Notes under the pieces: generated by a model | Seen by the model: only the letters and a program-made list of their open reading frames with translations | The model's database searches: none | Told to the model about the DNA's origin: nothing | Translations under genes and position numbers: made by a program | Shown here: piece after piece, positions 26,163-35,509 of the stretch | How the letters are laid out: every line of letters begins with the position of its first letter | Position numbering within the stretch: the first letter of the stretch is position 1 | Source: Helicobacter suis | GTDB lineage: Bacteria > Campylobacterota > Campylobacteria > Campylobacterales > Helicobacteraceae | DNA: 64,000 bases | Reading direction: 5' to 3' | Assembly: GCF_902196125.1 (NCBI RefSeq) | Contig: NZ_CABIKG010000006.1 | Location: forward strand, 1-64,000

Positions 26163-28058
26163 TTAGATACGCAAATAACTTCTAAGCAAACGGCCATACT
26201 GAGGACTGCGCAATTTCTTAATCGCGCTACTTTCAATTTGGCGTACCCGCTCTCTGGTTACATTGAGTTCTTTACCAATTTCCTCTAAGGTGCGATCGCT
26301 CTCATCTTCTAACAGGCCAAAACGCATGCGAATCACTGATTTTTCGCGCTCATTGAGCTGATCAAGTACGCCATCAATTTGGGCTTTTAAATCTTCGCGC
26401 ATGATATGCTCCATAGAGCCAACCACATTTTTATCCTCCACAAAATCTCCAAACTTGCCATCATCATCATTACCCACTGGCGATTCTAAACTAATGGGCT
26501 CTTTAGTGATCTTAATCACATTTCTAACCTTATCCAAAGGTAAACCCACCTCCTTAGCCACTAAATCCAAATCTGGCTCTTTGCCATTTTCTTGCATGTA
26601 TTTGCGCATGACTTTATTAATGCGGTTGATAGTATCAATCATGTGGATAGGAATGCGGATTGTGCGGGCTTGATCGGCAATTGCGCGGCTAATAGCCTGT
26701 TTGATCCACCAAGTGGCATAAGTGGAAAACTTGTAATTTTTCTCATGCTCAAACTTATCTACAGCTTTCATTAGGCCAATATTGCCCTCTTGGATTAAAT
26801 CTAAAAAAGGTAGCCCGCGTGAAGTGTAGCGCTTAGCAATGCTCACCACTAGGCGCAAGTTAGAGCGCGCCATTTTATTTTTGGCCCTATCTGAAATCAA
26901 CTTGCCCCGTTTGATCTGACTTAAAATTTCTTTTAATTTACTAGGTTCTAAATTAAACCCGTCTTTGCTAGCCTCTTTGGTTTGGAAGAGCTTTTTAATC
27001 TCCATATAAACGCCAATCATGGTTGCCTCTGGCATCATCGCAATGATTTCTTCGCGGCTCATCGTGGTGATATTTTTAAGGATATTTTTATGGTTTTCAA
27101 TCAAACTTTCATTGAATAAAGAGAGTTTATACTCTAGGCGTTTGAGCTCTTTTTCAAAACCATCATCGCTTTTAAGCGAGGTTTCCATAGCCTTAACCAA
27201 TTCATTAATAAGCTTGCTAGTGGGCCCTAAATCGTAGAGCTTTTCTTTAAGAACGCGGCATTTATAAGCTAGAGTTAAAGCATGTAAAAGCGGATCTTCT
27301 TGTTCTTCTACCGGCGTGTTTAAAAGTTTAAGCCATTCCTTTTTGGCCTTGTTTAAAGCTTTAAAACTTTCAAGCACTTCTTCTACCCGCTTTTTATCCT
27401 TATCAGAAGAGTTTCTTTTAACCTCTGGTATGTCTTCCTCTTCACTATCCTCTATTTCAACATCTTCATCTTTTTTAGCCATGCTCCCTTCGTTATCAAA
27501 ATTTCTAAACAGCTCTTTTACGCGCCTTTCGCGGTTGATTAAAGCCTCTTTGTAGTTGTAGATAAAATCAATCAAATAGGGCACAGAGCAAATAGCATCT
27601 AAAATAATGTTCTCACCCAGTTTAATTTGCTTGCTTAAATACACCTCTTCCTCTTTGCTTAGAAGTGGGATTTCGCCCATTTCGCGCAAATACATGCGCA
27701 CAGGGCTATCGCTTCTTGACCATTCTGGTAGTTCTTTTTCTTTGATAAAATCTAAGTTTTCCTCTATATCATATTCTAAGACTTTAGATTTCTTGCGCAA
27801 ATTTTTATGCTCAAGAGAAGATAAAGAGGTGTGGGCGTACTCAGAGGAGTGGACAAGGGTTTTATTATATTTAGCCACCAACTCTTTAATTTTCTTTAAC
27901 TGAGATGTAGTGGGGATTTTTTGGATAACATCAATAATGCGTTCATAAGAGACGGTAGGGTGGGGTTCTTGGAAAAGTTTTTCTAATTTTTCTTGCGGGA
28001 AATTTTGCTTATTAGAAACGCTATTTTTAGTTGCTTTGTTAGGGTTTTTGTTTTCCAT
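26163..28058 (-). CDS. rpoD: RNA polymerase primary sigma factor (sigma-80)
   Basis: 631 residues. Region 1.1 starts the protein, a long acidic/charged insertion (~residues 185-235) precedes region 2, region 2.4/3 contains [20 protein letters not shown] and the HMIDTINRI helix, and region 4.2 ends [20 protein letters not shown]. This is the housekeeping sigma of Helicobacter, which reads TATAAT-type -10 boxes with weak -35 elements, consistent with the promoters seen across this window. ATG at 28058 after AAGGAT. A perfect dyad lies upstream. Confidence 0.96.
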   Translation of the reverse strand: MENKNPNKATKNSVSNKQNFPQEKLEKLFQEPHPTVSYERIIDVIQKIPTTSQLKKIKELVAKYNKTLVHSSEYAHTSLSSLEHKNLRKKSKVLEYDIEENLDFIKEKELPEWSRSDSPVRMYLREMGEIPLLSKEEEVYLSKQIKLGENIILDAICSVPYLIDFIYNYKEALINRERRVKELFRNFDNEGSMAKKDEDVEIEDSEEEDIPEVKRNSSDKDKKRVEEVLESFKALNKAKKEWLKLLNTPVEEQEDPLLHALTLAYKCRVLKEKLYDLGPTSKLINELVKAMETSLKSDDGFEKELKRLEYKLSLFNESLIENHKNILKNITTMSREEIIAMMPEATMIGVYMEIKKLFQTKEASKDGFNLEPSKLKEILSQIKRGKLISDRAKNKMARSNLRLVVSIAKRYTSRGLPFLDLIQEGNIGLMKAVDKFEHEKNYKFSTYATWWIKQAISRAIADQARTIRIPIHMIDTINRINKVMRKYMQENGKEPDLDLVAKEVGLPLDKVRNVIKITKEPISLESPVGNDDDGKFGDFVEDKNVVGSMEHIMREDLKAQIDGVLDQLNEREKSVIRMRFGLLEDESDRTLEEIGKELNVTRERVRQIESSAIKKLRSPQYGRLLRSYLRI

Positions 28059-28087
28059 TTTGGGTATCCTTGAATTGTGTCTGCCAA

Positions 28088-28102
28088 GTTCCTAGTAGGA
28101 AC
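28088..28102. promoter_or_regulatory. Perfect inverted repeat in the rpoD leader
   Basis: GTTCCTAGTAGGAAC is a perfect dyad (7-base arms around one G), 30-44 bases upstream of the rpoD start. It may be an operator for a dimeric regulator or a tiny RNA hairpin in the leader. No U-run follows. Confidence 0.4.
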
Positions 28103-28181
28103 CAACTTTGCCTAGAAAGAAAGGCTTATTTTATTAAAATCTAACTTATAAAAGAATTAAAAATATAAAAGAGTGGTGTGC

Positions 28182-28187
28182 TATAAT
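28182..28187 (+). promoter_or_regulatory. Probable -10 box for tatB
   Basis: TATAAT preceded by GTGTGC lies 27 bases before the tatB ATG. It should drive the tatB-tatC-queA-rsmG run, whose genes all overlap. Confidence 0.5.
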
Positions 28188-28213
28188 GGGAACATTTATT
28201 AAGTGAGGTGTGT

Positions 28214-28624
28214 ATGTTTGGAATGGGATTTTTTGAGTTGGTGGTGATCGTGGTGGTGGCCATTATCTTTTTAGGGCCTGAAAAATTCCCTCAAGCCATG
28301 CTAGATATGGCTAGATTTTTTAGAGCGGTTAAAAAAGCCCTCAATGAGGCTAAAGAAACCCTAGATAAAGAAATCCACATTGAAGAACTCAAGCAAGAAT
28401 CATTAGAGTATAAAAAGCGCTTTGAGCAGAGCGCTAAACCTCTTATCAATCTCAAGCAAGAGCTAGAAGAAGTAAAAGAACTCAAAGAAGTTCAGGATTT
28501 TAAAAGCACCCTTACAAGCATTGCCACACAAAACCCATTAGACTCTTTATCTCAAGAAGTAGAGGTAGATGAAAAACCTAAAGTTAGCTTAGAAAAACTC
28601 CCCACAAACGATTCGCATGCTTGA
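28214..28624 (+). CDS. tatB: Twin-arginine translocase subunit TatB
   Basis: 136 residues from ATG at 28214 (MFGMGFFELV), with AAGTGAGG upstream; a GTG six bases earlier is less likely. One N-terminal span with the TatB/A elbow LGPEKFPQAM, then a long amphipathic charged helix. TatB receives RR-signal precursors together with TatC. Same cluster tatB-tatC-queA-rsmG as in H. pylori. The stop overlaps tatC by eight bases. Confidence 0.92.
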   Translation: MFGMGFFELVVIVVVAIIFLGPEKFPQAMLDMARFFRAVKKALNEAKETLDKEIHIEELKQESLEYKKRFEQSAKPLINLKQELEEVKELKEVQDFKSTLTSIATQNPLDSLSQEVEVDEKPKVSLEKLPTNDSHA

Positions 28625-29333
28625 AGATCTCAAACCCCATTTAGAAGATCTGCGTAAGCGTTTATTGATCTCAATTATTGTACTCATTATAGCCTTTGGC
28701 TTATGTTTTCATTTTTGGCAAGTTATTTTTGAATGGATCAAAACTTCTTATCAAGGTAAATTAATCCAAATCTCACCCATTGAGGGCATTATGGTAGCTA
28801 TTAAGGTAAGCTTTTTTGCGGCTTTAACAGTATCTATGCCTGTTATCTTTTGGCAAATGTGGCTTTTTATAGCTCCCGGGCTTTATAAGAATGAAAAAAA
28901 GATGGTACTACCCTTTGTATTCTTTGGGAGTGTGATGTTTGTTGCTGGGGCGTGTTTTTCTTATTATGTGGTTTTTCCCTTTATTATCCATTATCTAGCA
29001 AACTTTGGAAGCGCCATGTTTGAGGCCAATATTTCAGCTTCTAGTTATGTGAGTTTTTTTATGCAACTGATTTTAGGCTTTGGTGTTGCGTTTGAGTTGC
29101 CTGTATTGGTTTTTTTTCTAGCCAAAATAGGTTTGATCACTGATGAAAGCCTTAAGGGGTTTTTTAAATACGCCATTGTGCTTATCTTTACCATAGCCGC
29201 TATTATCACGCCCCCAGATGTGATGAGTCAAATTTTAATGGCTCTACCTCTTATGGGCCTTTATGGTCTTTCTATTTTAATTGCCAAATGGGTTAATCCT
29301 GCCTCTAAAGAAGAAGAAAATGAGCATTCCTAG
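28617..29333 (+). CDS. tatC: Twin-arginine translocase subunit TatC
   Basis: 238 residues with six hydrophobic spans. The N-terminal signature HLEDLRKRL and the short periplasmic loop motif after span 1 (ISPIEG...) are typical. TatC is the core receptor for folded, twin-arginine substrates in the inner membrane. Translationally coupled to tatB, and its last 14 bases overlap queA. Confidence 0.95.
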   Translation: MLEDLKPHLEDLRKRLLISIIVLIIAFGLCFHFWQVIFEWIKTSYQGKLIQISPIEGIMVAIKVSFFAALTVSMPVIFWQMWLFIAPGLYKNEKKMVLPFVFFGSVMFVAGACFSYYVVFPFIIHYLANFGSAMFEANISASSYVSFFMQLILGFGVAFELPVLVFFLAKIGLITDESLKGFFKYAIVLIFTIAAIITPPDVMSQILMALPLMGLYGLSILIAKWVNPASKEEENEHS

Positions 29334-30345
29334 AGAATTTCTACGCACTAGCTACACCTACCACCTGCCCCAGCACCTAATTGCCTCACACCCAATTAAA
29401 CCTAAAGAGCAGGCAAAGCTAATGATCTATGAGCGCGCAAAAAATCGCCTCACCCACACCACCTTTGCTAATATCTTTGAATTTTTCCCCCAAGATGCGT
29501 TGGTTGTTTTAAATGATACTAAAGTGATTAAAGCTAGATTATTTGGGCGCAAAAAGAGCGGTAGTTTAGTTGAAATTTTAATCCACCACCCTAAAGGTGA
29601 TCTTTGTTTAGTACAAATCCGGGGCAAGGTGCATACGGGCTTGATTTTACCATTAGATCATGGATATTTTTGCCAAGTGGTAGAAATGCTAGCAAATGGC
29701 ATGCGTTTGGTGCGCTTTTTTAAGCAATTCGGGCATTTTTTAGAGTGGGCAGAAATTTTAAAAATGCTAGAAATCTTAGGCCACATGCCCATTCCTCCCT
29801 ATCTTAAACGCACAGATGAAATTAAAGACTTACAAGACTATCAAAGTGTTTTTGCTAAAAATTTAGGGGCTATTGCCGCACCTACGGCGTCTTTACATTT
29901 TTCAGAAAACACTAAGGCCTATTTACTCGCCCACTTTAAGTACGCCTTTTTAACTTTGCATGTAGGTGCGGGCACTTTTTTAGGGGTGGCATGTGAGGAT
30001 ATTAGAGAACATGGCATGCATTCTGAATTTGTAGACATTCCTTTAAGCACGCAGCAAGCTCTAGATAATGCCTCTTATATTTTGTGTATTGGTACAACTG
30101 CCTTAAGAGCAGTAGAACACTACAAAAGGGGCTTTAAAACGCCTCATTGTGATCTATTCTTGCACGCGGGTAATCCAGTTAAACATGTACAGGCTTTATT
30201 AACTAATTTTCATTTGCCTCAATCTAGCTTAATCATGCTAGTAGCCTCTATGTTAGGGCTAGATCAATGTTTAGAACTCTACAAACAGGCGATCAAACAC
30301 AACTACCGCTTTTATTCCTATGGCGATGGAATGTTAATTTTATGA
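29320..30345 (+). CDS. queA: S-adenosylmethionine:tRNA ribosyltransferase-isomerase
   Basis: 341 residues from ATG at 29320 (MSIPREFLRTSYTY); the earlier ATG at 29281 would lie wholly inside tatC. Family motifs include VLNDTKVIKARLFG near residue 65, TLHVGAGTF, and the C-terminal NFHLPQSSLIMLVAS. It adds the epoxycyclopentane ring of queuosine onto preQ1 in tRNA. The stop TGA overlaps the rsmG ATG as ATGA. Confidence 0.94.
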   Translation: MSIPREFLRTSYTYHLPQHLIASHPIKPKEQAKLMIYERAKNRLTHTTFANIFEFFPQDALVVLNDTKVIKARLFGRKKSGSLVEILIHHPKGDLCLVQIRGKVHTGLILPLDHGYFCQVVEMLANGMRLVRFFKQFGHFLEWAEILKMLEILGHMPIPPYLKRTDEIKDLQDYQSVFAKNLGAIAAPTASLHFSENTKAYLLAHFKYAFLTLHVGAGTFLGVACEDIREHGMHSEFVDIPLSTQQALDNASYILCIGTTALRAVEHYKRGFKTPHCDLFLHAGNPVKHVQALLTNFHLPQSSLIMLVASMLGLDQCLELYKQAIKHNYRFYSYGDGMLIL

Positions 30346-30881
30346 AACCCACACTAAAACGCTTTGCCACTTTGCTTTTAGAGTGGAATGGCATACACAA
30401 TCTAAGTGGTGCTAAAAGTTTAGAGGATATAAAAGCACATATTAATGATAGCATTCAGGTTTTAGATTTTATTAAACCTTTTAATACATGCTTAGATATT
30501 GGTAGCGGTGCGGGTTTCCCAGCTTTGCCCTTAAGTGTATATTGCCCCCATGCGCGCTTTATTCTAGTAGAGCCCAATATCAAAAAAAGCGCCTTTTTAC
30601 ACCATGTTAAAAGCACGCTTGCCCTAGATAATTTACAAATCAAACGCACCCGGATTCAAACACTCAACCCTTTAGAAATGGAAAAAATGGATTTAATCAC
30701 CTCTAGGGCTTTTATGCACACTCAAGATTTACTAGCCTTAGCCACGCCTTTTTTAAAACCCGGTGGGTATTTTTTATTTTATAAGGGTAGCCAACTAGCT
30801 AATGAGATCACCTATAACCCGCATGAATGTTTTGTATATGGCAAACGGGTTTATTTTTACCATAAAGGAGAGTTATGTTGA
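30342..30881 (+). CDS. rsmG: 16S rRNA (guanine-N7) methyltransferase G
   Basis: 179 residues from ATG at 30342. The upstream candidate at 30267 lies inside queA and is rejected. The SAM-binding motif CLDIGSGAGFPALPL is near residue 47, and the family motif ITSRAF near residue 120. It methylates G527 of 16S rRNA. ATGA coupling to queA, and a seven-base overlap with the next small gene. Confidence 0.93.
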   Translation: MKPTLKRFATLLLEWNGIHNLSGAKSLEDIKAHINDSIQVLDFIKPFNTCLDIGSGAGFPALPLSVYCPHARFILVEPNIKKSAFLHHVKSTLALDNLQIKRTRIQTLNPLEMEKMDLITSRAFMHTQDLLALATPFLKPGGYFLFYKGSQLANEITYNPHECFVYGKRVYFYHKGELC

Positions 30882-31078
30882 AATTCTTACTACTGCTTGC
30901 TATTATAGGCGGAATTTTTTGGTTGTTGCGATCTAAAAAACCCAAAGAAAATAACTCCCAGCAAGTTGAAAGCCTCTTAGAGTGCGCGCATTGTAAAACC
31001 TATGTTTCTAGCCGTGAGGCTTTTTTTAGCAATGGGCGCGTGTATTGTAGCCAAAGTTGTTTACAAAGAGAATCTTGA
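30875..31078 (+). CDS. Small membrane-anchored zinc-binding protein (PP0621 type)
   Basis: 67 residues: an N-terminal span (MLKFLLLLAIIGGIFWLL), a short linker, then ECAHCKTYVSSREAFF and VYCSQSCLQ, two Cys pairs that look like a small zinc knuckle of the PP0621/MYND-like type. Function unknown; conserved in Helicobacter after rsmG. Its stop overlaps the next start as TGATG. Confidence 0.8.
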   Translation: MLKFLLLLAIIGGIFWLLRSKKPKENNSQQVESLLECAHCKTYVSSREAFFSNGRVYCSQSCLQRES

Positions 31079-31476
31079 TGTTAGTTTTTGGACACCCCAA
31101 AATCCCATGCCCGCAGTTTGTGCTAGTAGAACAAGTAGAACAAATCGCTAAGATTAGCGCTAGAGACTGCATTTATTTTAAAGCCTCTGGTTTGTATGCC
31201 TTTGATTTGGCAGATCATTGCACCAGAGAGCAGGTAAAATATGCGGTGGGTGTAGAAAATCTTAAAGAATTTGTATGGATGATAAATTTCAAACCAAGCT
31301 ATCTAGTGGTTTATGAGAAACCGGAAAACTACCAAAATTTAGCAGATGATTATTTATTAGATGCGCGGATTTTATGGGTGATTGATCACGAGCAGCAGGT
31401 ACTTGAGGCGCTTAAAATGAAAATAGATGGGGTGATTTTTAGCCAAATTTTATTATTTAACCCCGTAGTTAGCTAA
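31078..31476 (+). CDS. Conserved hypothetical protein of the tatBC-queA-rsmG run
   Basis: 132 residues from ATG at 31078 (MLVFGHPKIPCPQF); an in-frame codon at 31057 lies inside the preceding gene. A compact alpha/beta protein; no catalytic motif is visible. The pattern of strands with VVYEKPENYQ and LLDARILWVIDHE suggests a PP-loop or Rossmann-like fold, which I cannot confirm. It is the last gene of the tat run and ends 23 bases before tRNA-Ser. A similar gene occupies this place in H. pylori. Confidence 0.75.
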   Translation: MLVFGHPKIPCPQFVLVEQVEQIAKISARDCIYFKASGLYAFDLADHCTREQVKYAVGVENLKEFVWMINFKPSYLVVYEKPENYQNLADDYLLDARILWVIDHEQQVLEALKMKIDGVIFSQILLFNPVVS

Positions 31477-31499
31477 GATATGCTAGAGTGAGCGCTTTT

Positions 31500-31587
31500 G
31501 GAGAGGTGTCCGAGTGGTTGAAGGAGCACGCCTGGAACGCGTGTAAGGTGCAAGCCTTCAAGGGTTCAAATCCCTTTCTCTCCGCCA
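31500..31587 (+). tRNA. tRNA-Ser (anticodon GGA)
   Basis: Cloverleaf with acceptor GGAGAGG paired to the 3' CTCTCC strand, D-stem around GTCCGAGTGGTTGAAGGAG, anticodon loop CTGGAAC giving GGA, a long class-II variable arm (GTGTAAGGTGCAAGCC), GGTTCAAATCC T-arm, and encoded GCCA end. The extra arm identifies a serine tRNA. No rRNA nearby. Confidence 0.95.
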
Positions 31588-31660
31588 TTTTATCTACCCT
31601 TCCCTTTTCTTGCTTACTTAGTTGATAAGATTAAAACATAATAAATAATATTATCTTTGG

Positions 31661-31674
31661 TAACAATAATGTTA
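31661..31674. promoter_or_regulatory. Inverted repeat upstream of the ureA promoter, possible metal- or acid-regulator site
   Basis: TAACAATAATGTTA is a perfect dyad (TAACA/TGTTA, four-base spacer) in an AT-rich block 23-36 bases before the ureA -10 box. In H. pylori NikR activates ureA from an AT-rich dyad in this region. The match to the NikR consensus here is only partial, so the regulator is inference. Confidence 0.35.
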
Positions 31675-31696
31675 ATGCTCATTAGTCAAAAAAGGT

Positions 31697-31702
31697 TAGA
31701 AT
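31697..31702 (+). promoter_or_regulatory. Probable -10 box of the ureA promoter
   Basis: TAGAAT in the context GGTTAGAATGCG, 58 bases before ureA ATG, predicts a leader of about 50 bases. A strong ribosome site AGAGGAG follows at 31747-31753, fitting very high urease expression. tRNA-Ser ends 110 bases earlier. Confidence 0.5.
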
Positions 31703-31759
31703 GCGCCCCGTTGGTGGTTTACGCCGTCCAATAAATATTTTAATACAGAGGAGTTTAGG

Positions 31760-32467
31760 ATGAAACTAACACCCAAAGAGCTGGACAAGTTAATGCTCCA
31801 CTATGCGGGCGAATTGGCCAAAAAACGCAAAGAAAAAGGCATTAAATTAAACTACACAGAAGCAGTAGCCTTAATTAGTGCCCATGTAATGGAGGAAGCC
31901 CGCGCAGGTAAAAAAAGCGTGGCAGATTTGATGCAAGAGGGTAGGAATTTGCTTAAAGCAGATGATGTTATGCCCGGTGTTGCCCATATGATTCATGAAG
32001 TGGGCATTGAAGCAAATTTTCCCGATGGAACTAAACTTGTTACCATCCACACTCCCGTAGAAGCTGGAAGCGATAAACACCACCCCGGGGAAGTGATCTT
32101 GAAAAATGAAGACATCACTTTAAATGCGGGTAAAGAAGCTATCGAACTCAAAGTGAAAAACACAGGCGATCGCCCTGTACAAGTGGGTTCACATTTCCAT
32201 TTCTTTGAAGTCAATAAACTCTTAGACTTCGATCGCGAAAAAGCCTATGGCAAAAGACTTGACATCGCCTCTGGTACAGCTGTGCGCTTTGAACCTGGCG
32301 AAGAAAAAACCGTGCATTTAATTGATGTGGGTGGCAATAAACGCATCTATGGCTTTAATGCTCTAGTAGATAGACAAGCCGATCACGATGGCAAAAAACT
32401 AGCCCTTAAACGCGCAAAAGAAAAACATTTCGGCACCATTAACTGCGGTTGCGACCATAATAAATAA
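31760..32467 (+). CDS. ureA: Urease subunit alpha (fused gamma/beta type)
   Basis: 235 residues, the Helicobacter UreA that fuses the gamma and beta chains of other ureases. Residues 1-100 match UreA/gamma ([20 protein letters not shown]), and residues ~105-235 match UreB/beta ([19 protein letters not shown] and [11 protein letters not shown]). With UreB it forms the large (alpha-beta)3 x 4 cage typical of the genus. The C-terminal end has NCGCDHNK. It precedes ureB by 14 bases. The sequence resembles the H. felis group more than H. pylori. Confidence 0.97.
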   Translation: MKLTPKELDKLMLHYAGELAKKRKEKGIKLNYTEAVALISAHVMEEARAGKKSVADLMQEGRNLLKADDVMPGVAHMIHEVGIEANFPDGTKLVTIHTPVEAGSDKHHPGEVILKNEDITLNAGKEAIELKVKNTGDRPVQVGSHFHFFEVNKLLDFDREKAYGKRLDIASGTAVRFEPGEEKTVHLIDVGGNKRIYGFNALVDRQADHDGKKLALKRAKEKHFGTINCGCDHNK

Positions 32468-32481
32468 GGAAAGGACAAGCG

Positions 32482-34191
32482 ATGAAAAAAATCTCCAGAA
32501 AAGAATATGTTTCTATGTATGGCCCCACTACAGGCGATAAAGTCAGACTAGGCGATACAGATCTGATTTTAGAAGTAGAGCATGATTGCACCACTTATGG
32601 CGAAGAAATCAAATTTGGGGGCGGGAAAACTATCCGCGATGGAATGGGCCAAACAAATAGCCCCAGCAGCCATGAATTAGACTTGGTGATCACTAATGCG
32701 CTAATTGTAGACTATACCGGGATTTACAAAGCCGACATTGGCATTAAAGATGGCAAAATCCATGGCATTGGTAAAGCCGGCAATAAAGACATTCAAGATG
32801 GCGTTTGCAACCGCCTTTGTGTAGGTCCTGCTACAGAAGCGCTAGCTGGTGAAGGTTTGATTGTTACAGCTGGCGGGATTGATACCCACATTCACTTTAT
32901 TTCTCCACAACAAATCCCCACCGCTTTTGCTAGTGGCATTACAACCATGCTTGGAGGCGGAACAGGCCCAGCTGATGGTACTAATGCTACAACTATTACT
33001 CCGGGCCATTGGAATTTAAAAGAAATGCTCCGCGCTTCTGAAGAATATGCCATGAATTTGGGCTACATGGGTAAAGGTAATGTTTCTTACGAACCCTCTT
33101 TAATTGAACAACTTGAAGCCGGCGCTATTGGCTTTAAAATCCATGAAGACTGGGGCAGCACACCCTCAGCTATCCACCATGCCCTTAAAATTGCAGATGA
33201 GTATGATGTACAAGTGGCTATCCACACCGATACTCTTAATGAAGCTGGCTGTGTAGAAGACACCTTAGAAGCCATTGCAGGGCGCACTATCCACACTTTC
33301 CACACAGAAGGCGCAGGCGGTGGGCACGCTCCAGATGTGATTAAAATGGCTGGTGAATTTAATGTTCTCCCTGCTTCTACTAACCCCACTATTCCTTTTA
33401 CCAAAAACACCGAAGCCGAACACATGGATATGTTGATGGTTTGCCACCACTTGGATAAAAACATTAAAGAAGATGTGGAATTTGCTGATTCTAGGATTCG
33501 CCCCCAAACCATCGCTGCAGAAGATAAACTCCATGACATGGGTATTTTCTCTATCACTAGCTCTGACTCCCAAGCTATGGGGCGTGTAGGCGAAGTGATC
33601 ACCCGCACTTGGCAAACTGCAGATAAAAACAAAAAAGAATTTGGCCGCTTGAAGGAAGAAAAAGGCGATAATGACAACTTCCGCATCAAACGCTACATCT
33701 CCAAATACACCATTAACCCCGCTATCGCGCATGGGATTTCTGAGTATGTAGGCTCTGTAGAAGTGGGCAAATTTGCAGATTTGGTTCTTTGGAGTCCGGC
33801 TTTCTTTGGCATTAAACCTAACATGATCATTAAAGGGGGCATGATCGCACTCTCTCAAATGGGCGATGCTAACGCTTCTATCCCCACTCCCCAACCTGTT
33901 TACTACCGCGAAATGTTTGGCCACCACGGCAAAGCTAAATTTGATACTAACATCACTTTTGTATCTAAAGTGGCTTATGAAAATGGCATCAAACATGAAC
34001 TTGGCTTACAAAGAAAAGTATTGCCTGTGAAAAATTGCCGCAACATCACCAAAAAAGACCTCAAATTCAACGATGTAACCGCTCACATTGAGGTCAATCC
34101 TGAAACCTACAAAGTCAAAGTAGACGGGCAGGAAGTTACTTCTAAAGCTGCTGATAAAATTAGCTTGGCTCAACTCTACAACTTGTTCTAG
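32482..34191 (+). CDS. ureB: Urease subunit beta (catalytic, nickel)
   Basis: 569 residues, same length as H. pylori UreB. All catalytic ligands are visible in their usual places: HIH in GGIDTHIHF (H136/H138), the carbamylated lysine in GFKIHEDWG (K219), HTDTLNE (H248), [12 protein letters not shown] (H274), the flap MVCHHLDK (C321/H322) and SSDSQAMGR (D362). It hydrolyses urea to ammonia and CO2 and buffers the cell in stomach acid. Being adjacent to a full accessory set marks it as the nickel enzyme and not the iron UreA2B2 type. Antisense frames here are shadows. Confidence 0.98.
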   Translation: MKKISRKEYVSMYGPTTGDKVRLGDTDLILEVEHDCTTYGEEIKFGGGKTIRDGMGQTNSPSSHELDLVITNALIVDYTGIYKADIGIKDGKIHGIGKAGNKDIQDGVCNRLCVGPATEALAGEGLIVTAGGIDTHIHFISPQQIPTAFASGITTMLGGGTGPADGTNATTITPGHWNLKEMLRASEEYAMNLGYMGKGNVSYEPSLIEQLEAGAIGFKIHEDWGSTPSAIHHALKIADEYDVQVAIHTDTLNEAGCVEDTLEAIAGRTIHTFHTEGAGGGHAPDVIKMAGEFNVLPASTNPTIPFTKNTEAEHMDMLMVCHHLDKNIKEDVEFADSRIRPQTIAAEDKLHDMGIFSITSSDSQAMGRVGEVITRTWQTADKNKKEFGRLKEEKGDNDNFRIKRYISKYTINPAIAHGISEYVGSVEVGKFADLVLWSPAFFGIKPNMIIKGGMIALSQMGDANASIPTPQPVYYREMFGHHGKAKFDTNITFVSKVAYENGIKHELGLQRKVLPVKNCRNITKKDLKFNDVTAHIEVNPETYKVKVDGQEVTSKAADKISLAQLYNLF

Positions 34192-34212
34192 TTTCTTGGT
34201 TCTTTAGTCTTT

Positions 34213-34262
34213 ATAGGAGGGGGCTTTATGGCTCCTATGTTTAAATAGGGCTTAAAAGCCCC
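34213..34262 (+). terminator. Two tandem hairpins after ureB
   Basis: ATAGGAG (34213-34219) pairs with CTCCTAT (34232-34238), and GGGCT (34248-34252) with AGCCC (34257-34261), followed by a short T-rich stretch. Neither has a long U-run, so they probably attenuate or protect the abundant ureAB mRNA from 3' decay and allow partial read-through into ureI. Confidence 0.5.
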
Positions 34263-34308
34263 GTATTTTGTGCTAACTTAAAAGGGGTGGGGGTTTACTT
34301 TCTTAGTT

Positions 34309-34314
34309 TATAAT
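34309..34314 (+). promoter_or_regulatory. Probable -10 box for ureI-ureEFGH
   Basis: TATAAT preceded by TTAGTT lies 64 bases before ureI ATG, giving a leader of about 57 bases. H. pylori also has a separate ureI promoter, so independent control of the channel and accessory genes is supported. The leader starts with a hairpin (34324-34357). Confidence 0.55.
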
Positions 34315-34377
34315 GGGAGTTACAGAGGATTCTTCTATTTTAAACAGCAGAATCTCTAGTTTGTTCAAAGGATAGGA

Positions 34378-34965
34378 ATGCTAGGACTTGTGTTATTGTA
34401 TGTTGCGATCGTTTTGATCAGCAATGGTGTGTGTGGGCTTACTGGTGTGGATCCCAAAAGTAAAGCCGTCATGAACTACTTTGTAGGTGGGATCTCTATT
34501 GTTTGTAATATAGTGGCTATCGTTTACTCCACTTTCCACTCCGCTCCACTTGTAGCAGGACCAGAAGATATACAACAAGTATCACAGCACTTAATTAACT
34601 TCTATGGTCCTGCTACTGGCTTGTTATTCGGTGTTACCTACTTGTATGCAGCCATTAATAACACCTTTAATTTGGATTGGCGTCCTTATGGGTGGTACTG
34701 CTTATTTGTAACCATCAATACAATTCCTGCCGCCATTCTATCCCACTATTCAGATGCGCTTGAAGCTCACCGCTTTCTAGGCATTACTGAGGGCGATTGG
34801 TGGGCCTTTATCTGGTTGGCTTGGGGTGTGCTCTGGTTAACTGGCTGGATTGAGGAAGTGGCTAAAATTAAGTTAGGTAATTTTGTCCCTTGGCTTGCTA
34901 TCATTGAGGGGATTATAACCGCTTGGCTTCCTGCTTGGTTACTCTTTATTGAACACTGGGTGTAA
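34378..34965 (+). CDS. ureI: Proton-gated urea channel UreI
   Basis: 195 residues with six membrane spans, the AmiS/UreI family. The pH-sensing His123, His131 and Glu138 of the H. pylori channel are all present (LSHYSDALEAH and ITEGDWWAF), together with channel-lining WGVLWLTGW. It admits urea into the cytoplasm only at acid pH, so urease is not harmful at neutral pH. This is strong evidence of a gastric, acid-living organism. ATG at 34378 follows AAAGGAT. ureE follows after 12 bases. Confidence 0.97.
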   Translation: MLGLVLLYVAIVLISNGVCGLTGVDPKSKAVMNYFVGGISIVCNIVAIVYSTFHSAPLVAGPEDIQQVSQHLINFYGPATGLLFGVTYLYAAINNTFNLDWRPYGWYCLFVTINTIPAAILSHYSDALEAHRFLGITEGDWWAFIWLAWGVLWLTGWIEEVAKIKLGNFVPWLAIIEGIITAWLPAWLLFIEHWV

Positions 34966-34977
34966 GAAGGCTAAAGC

Positions 34978-35502
34978 TTGCTAGTAGAAACCATTTTAGG
35001 CAATATCCACGAAAAGGATTGTTTAAAGGAATTAGACCTTGTGGATCTAGAGTGGTTTGATAGCCAAAAACGCATGGGACGCTTTATCTCAAGGGGAGGG
35101 GTGGAAGTGGTGATGAAACTTAGCAACCCCTCTAAAATGGGTTTGCGTGATGGGGATATTTTATTTGAAGATGCCCATAAAATCATTGCTATTAATATTC
35201 TTCCCACAGAGGTACTTTGCGCCTATGCTTCTAATACAGATGAAGTGGCTAGAATTTGTTATGAAGTGGGCAACCGCCACGCTTCTCTTTATTATGGCGA
35301 TCAACCTTTGAGTTTTAAAACTCCATTTGAAAAGCCCATGCAGGTATTATTTGAAAAATTGGGCGTTAGACATGGCGTTTTAAAAAGTAAATTAGACGCT
35401 TCTAAACGCATTTCTATAAGCACTCCCCATGCTGATCTTCTAGATATTAAACCTATGAAGTTTATAGATAGTGCAGATTTGCAGATTGTGATTAAAAAAT
35501 AG
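34978..35502 (+). CDS. ureE: Urease accessory protein UreE (nickel donor)
   Basis: 174 residues starting at TTG (34978), the only start that preserves the N-terminus homologous to H. pylori UreE. An N-terminal peptide-binding domain is followed by a nickel-binding domain with NRHASLYYG, where His is the dimer-interface nickel ligand. The long His tail seen in some UreE proteins is missing, as in H. pylori. It hands nickel to UreG during urease maturation. Seven bases separate it from ureF. Confidence 0.94.
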   Translation: MLVETILGNIHEKDCLKELDLVDLEWFDSQKRMGRFISRGGVEVVMKLSNPSKMGLRDGDILFEDAHKIIAINILPTEVLCAYASNTDEVARICYEVGNRHASLYYGDQPLSFKTPFEKPMQVLFEKLGVRHGVLKSKLDASKRISISTPHADLLDIKPMKFIDSADLQIVIKK

Positions 35503-35509
35503 GACAGCC

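Noticed and set aside
33087-33996. Antisense ORFs of ~200-240 codons in ureB
   Set aside because: Shadows due to codon bias of ureB. An antisense RNA here is known in H. pylori, but no promoter evidence allowed a call.
32482-34191. Iron-type urease (UreA2B2)
   Set aside because: The locus includes ureI and all accessory genes ureEFGH and high similarity to the nickel enzyme; UreA2B2 pairs lack them.
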